DNA of 8,731 nt, taken from Chloroflexota bacterium. Its GTDB lineage: Bacteria > Chloroflexota > Anaerolineae > Aggregatilineales > Phototrophicaceae. The stretch spans positions 1 through 8,731 of the forward strand of contig JAPOYU010000061.1 of assembly GCA_026706395.1 (NCBI GenBank), given 5' to 3'. Under the pieces are notes generated by a model. The model was not told where the DNA came from. It worked only from the letters and a program-made list of their open reading frames with translations, and did no database searches. A program made the translations under genes and the position numbers. Shown one piece after another: positions 6,395 to 8,731 of the stretch. Every line of letters starts with the position of its first letter. Position 1 is the first letter of the stretch.

Positions 6395-7864
6395 TTAGCC
6401 GCCCATTGCCGCCCGAAGCGAATTACAGGCCGGGCAGCCGCCGCCGGGTCTAATGATGGCGTAGCCATATTGCGGATCGGCGCCCCAGGCTGTGAAGTTC
6501 ACATTCCACACGATCATCAATGAAACACGCCCCGAATTGCGCGAGAGGCGCGCCGCGTCCGCCAGCCACTGGGCTTGCTCCGCCACGGTTACGGGATCAT
6601 TCGGCGTCCAGTTGAAACCGCCGGGGATGCCAGAGGGCATTCCTTCGCCGCTGAGATAGCCGAGTTCAGTCCAACAAACTTTGCTAGTGGGGAAGTACTG
6701 CGCGCCGCGTTGAAGCATAGAACCGAAGAAGTAGGTGGGATAGTAACCACGGGGGTCTCCGCCGGTTTGCGTCGGGCTTAGGACGCCTTCATTGTAATGC
6801 AAGCCCAGGCAATCCATGTACTGGGCGGCGCCTGCTTGCGCCATCTGCGACATGAACGTATCGTCATTGCAGCCTAATTCCCCACAGCCAGCTGCGCCGA
6901 AGAAGCCGGTCGGCGCCGGCGCGCCGCTGATGACTATAGTCGCCGGATTGGCGGCTTTGATGGCTTGGTAGGCCGCTTGGAGGAGACGCGTGTATGAGGC
7001 GCCATTGACTTGACCGCGGGGCCATTCGCGTTCGATATTGGGCTCGTTCCATACTTCTATGGCATCCGCGCCCTGCTGCGCCAGGAATGCCACGTATTTT
7101 GCGAACTCCGCCACATATCCTTCAAAATTGCTCGCCAGTTGATTCTTGTCCCCCAGCGCGCCCAGCAGCACCTTAAAGCCATGCGCCTTAGCTTGCGCGA
7201 TGATGCCTCCTCCGTCTGATTGTCCATGTCGTACCTGCTTTTTGACCCAGGTCATGCCGGCGCTTCTCATGGCGTTGACAGCTGCCCCGTCTAGGCCGGC
7301 GACATGCCCGCCCAAAGCAAATCCCGCTGGACCCGCATTGGCTGGTCCTACAACGACCGCAGCTTCTTGGGCTTCCGCCGGCTCGTCAGCTGCTGGGGCT
7401 GCTTCCACTACCGGCGGCGGCGCATACTGCGGCGGTATCTGGACCTCATCGCAGATCACACTGTCCGCCAGATCAAAGCTGACGCGCGCTTGGTGTTCCG
7501 CGCCCGATGTTTCCGTGAAAATGTAGGTCCAGCCGAAGAGAATGTGGTCTCGCTTCTCGCTCGGCGCCACTCTGCCGGCGCAGCTGTCAATGCCGTAAAA
7601 CCCATATAACTGGGCGCTCGCGGCGCTGGTCCAGTTGTCTTCGAAGAATCGCCAACGCCGGAGCGGCATGCGATAACCGAGATCTTCCTCAATGAGGTCT
7701 CGCGCGACCTGCATGCCTTGCATCACGGGCGAAACCGTTACCGAATCCGTTTCTTGCGCCACAGATAGCGGGCCCGCGAATAGCGCCAAACTGAGCGTTA
7801 ATAGAACAAGGAAGTATCGTGCTGATACTTCAAGACGATGTTTCGCACGCATACGATTTCTCAC
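6395..7864 (-). CDS. Exported clan GH-A-like glycoside hydrolase with uncharacterised N-terminal domain
   Basis: The 489-residue product has a basic N-terminus, a hydrophobic core (about 17-31) and likely cleavage after SVA (residue 36). Residues 45-145 form a domain I do not recognise, with two cysteines (95 and 138) that could pair outside the cell. An Ala/Pro/Glu linker (about 149-180) precedes a TIM-barrel-like region (182-480). Its motifs fit clan GH-A retaining hydrolases: IEVWNEPN with Glu274 as likely acid/base, LHYN (His356) and CWTELGYLSGEG with Glu400 as likely nucleophile. Family (GH5, GH39 or another) and substrate cannot be set from motifs. Six further cysteines lie in this region (327, 332, 352, 397, 477, 480). 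The start is GTG 7864; ATG 7852 four codons later also keeps the signal peptide. The gene faces the PPC/sandwich gene across a shared terminator and follows the sensor kinase by 103 bases. Confidence 0.85.
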   Translation of the reverse strand: MRNRMRAKHRLEVSARYFLVLLTLSLALFAGPLSVAQETDSVTVSPVMQGMQVARDLIEEDLGYRMPLRRWRFFEDNWTSAASAQLYGFYGIDSCAGRVAPSEKRDHILFGWTYIFTETSGAEHQARVSFDLADSVICDEVQIPPQYAPPPVVEAAPAADEPAEAQEAAVVVGPANAGPAGFALGGHVAGLDGAAVNAMRSAGMTWVKKQVRHGQSDGGGIIAQAKAHGFKVLLGALGDKNQLASNFEGYVAEFAKYVAFLAQQGADAIEVWNEPNIEREWPRGQVNGASYTRLLQAAYQAIKAANPATIVISGAPAPTGFFGAAGCGELGCNDDTFMSQMAQAGAAQYMDCLGLHYNEGVLSPTQTGGDPRGYYPTYFFGSMLQRGAQYFPTSKVCWTELGYLSGEGMPSGIPGGFNWTPNDPVTVAEQAQWLADAARLSRNSGRVSLMIVWNVNFTAWGADPQYGYAIIRPGGGCPACNSLRAAMGG

Positions 7865-7891
7865 TCGTTGCTAAGTTACTTGTGAATCAAG

Positions 7892-7897
7892 ATCATA
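7892..7897 (-). promoter_or_regulatory. Possible -10 element upstream of the glycoside hydrolase gene
   Basis: On the - strand this reads TATGAT, five of six bases of the sigma-70 -10 consensus, about 28 bases before the GTG at 7864. No convincing -35 box sits 16-18 bases upstream, so this is weak, but the hydrolase could have its own promoter in the 103-base gap. Confidence 0.25.
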
Positions 7898-7940
7898 GCG
7901 AATATGCGGGAGATTGCTATAGTTCGTTTGCCCTGGCTGG

Positions 7941-7967
7941 CCATGGTGACTAAATGTTCACGCATGG
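7941..7967. repeat. Imperfect inverted repeat just after the sensor kinase stop codon
   Basis: CCATG-GTGA (7941-7949) pairs with TCAC-g-CATGG (7958-7967), leaving a single unpaired base and an eight-base loop. It begins immediately beyond the kinase stop. Neither strand has a T-run after it, so it is not a classical intrinsic terminator. It could be an mRNA 3' stabilising hairpin or an operator for the downstream hydrolase gene. Confidence 0.4.
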
Positions 7968-8731
7968 CTAATCGCGCGGGAGCGTAAAGTAGAAGGTGGA
8001 ACCGCTGCCGACCTGGCTCTTTACCGATATCTCTCCCTTATGCGCTTCGACGATAGCTTTGACTAGGTACAGGCCGAGGCCGGTGCCATGGGTTTGCCGA
8101 GTCAGGTTGTCGTCCGCGCGGTAAAAGCGGTCGAATACTTTTTCGATATCGCGCTTGGAAATGCCGGCGCCCTCATCGCGAACGAAAACCGTCACGCTCC
8201 GCTCGCTGAAGCGTCCGCCAACCGTTATCATCTTCCCGGCTGGCGAATATTTGATCGCGTTGGTCAACAGGTTGTCAATCACTTGGCGCAGGCCTGCTTC
8301 ATCGCCCTGAATCAGCGGGAAATCTTCGGGAAAGCTCAACTCAATGCGATGCGTCGCCGGGTCTTCCAGACGGGCGGCTGCTCTTGTCGCCAATGCGCTA
8401 AGGTCGACATCGGCCAAGCTCAGCTTCAGTTCGCGGGTCGCCTGTATCTTGCTTGCGGTCAGCAAGTCCTCCACCAGATCGGTGAGACGGTCCGCCTCGT
8501 CTTCGATAATGACCATCTTCTCCCGGATGACGTCACGGTCCCACTCGACATCATCGCGGCTCAGGGTGCTGGCATAACCCTTGATTATGGCAATAGGGGT
8601 TCTAAGTTCGTGATGCACTGTGGAGATGAAAACCGACTGCATCTCCTGCGCCTTGCGGAAGTTGGAAATATCGCGCACGCCAGCAATGATGCTCTCCAAG
8701 CGTCCATCCTTCGCCAGAAGCGGCGCGTAGG
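7968..8731 (-). CDS. PAS-containing sensor histidine kinase, C-terminal part (truncated by window edge)
   Basis: The frame stays open to base 8731, so the TTG at 8699 is not the real start. The first visible residues, YAPLLAKDGRLESIIAGVRD, are the typical end of a PAS/PAC sensor domain. Numbering from the 8699 codon, HisKA spans about 18-85, with phospho-acceptor His30 in VHHELRTP (codon 8612-8610) and the HExxT pattern that supports phosphatase activity. HATPase_c follows: N box NLLTNAIKYS (143-152), G1 DEGAGI (175-180), F box FDRFYRAD (189-196) and G2 GTGLGL (205-210). All catalytic elements are present, so the kinase should be active: ATP binds at the N/G boxes and phosphate moves to His30, then to a response regulator. 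No regulator is in the window. Location (membrane or cytosol) and signal depend on the missing N-terminus. It may sense conditions relevant to the exported hydrolase next to it, but that is inference from position only. Confidence 0.93.
   Translation of the reverse strand, partial: YAPLLAKDGRLESIIAGVRDISNFRKAQEMQSVFISTVHHELRTPIAIIKGYASTLSRDDVEWDRDVIREKMVIIEDEADRLTDLVEDLLTASKIQATRELKLSLADVDLSALATRAAARLEDPATHRIELSFPEDFPLIQGDEAGLRQVIDNLLTNAIKYSPAGKMITVGGRFSERSVTVFVRDEGAGISKRDIEKVFDRFYRADDNLTRQTHGTGLGLYLVKAIVEAHKGEISVKSQVGSGSTFYFTLPRD

Noticed and set aside
7146..7609. + strand frames of 126 and 101 residues opposite the glycoside hydrolase
   Set aside because: They are antisense to the Ala/Pro linker and N-terminal domain; the Ser/Ala/Gly-rich product reflects the GC-rich linker codons.

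Overview
The window holds eight genes on both strands of what looks like a free-living bacterial chromosome with moderately high GC. It contains no mobile element, CRISPR array or RNA gene that I can see, and no gene-free stretch longer than about 180 bases. The organism is most likely a member of the Chloroflexota (Anaerolineae/Caldilineae-like). This is an inference from style: TTG and GTG starts, an M-domain-less Hsp100 protein with a decayed first ATPase ring, a phosphomannomutase with an unusual SHLD active loop, and secreted PPC-domain and glycosidase-like proteins with low-complexity linkers. No single marker gene proves it.

Left block, + strand, about 1-3641: the C-terminal two thirds of a ClpB/ClpA-type AAA+ unfoldase (cut by the window edge), then a phosphomannomutase/phosphoglucomutase 49 bases later, then a class I SAM-dependent methyltransferase 28 bases after that. 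The tight spacing and absence of terminators between them suggest one transcription unit combining protein remodelling, sugar-phosphate supply and a methyl transfer of unknown target.

Middle block, about 3668-6361: a small two-helix membrane protein on the - strand is convergent with the methyltransferase. It is separated by a 180-base divergent region from a + strand pair. That pair is a 224-residue membrane protein of unknown function, overlapping by 22 bases an exported protein with a PPC-type beta-sandwich followed by two related lectin/laminin-like beta-sandwich modules. A perfect 7-base-pair hairpin at 6342-6361 sits between this gene and the next, convergent one and probably serves as a shared terminator.

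Right block, - strand, 6395-8731: an exported clan GH-A-like glycoside hydrolase with an uncharacterised N-terminal domain and an Ala/Pro-rich linker. It lies 103 bases downstream of a PAS-linked sensor histidine kinase that runs off the window edge. Two exported, possibly carbohydrate-related proteins therefore face each other at the centre-right of the window, and the kinase could belong to the same regulatory neighbourhood, although no response regulator is visible.

I see no obvious defence, mobile or biosynthetic system. The most distinctive item is the Hsp100 protein: a lost Walker B acidic pair and arginine finger in ring 1, an intact ring 2, no coiled-coil middle domain and no ClpP-docking tripeptide.
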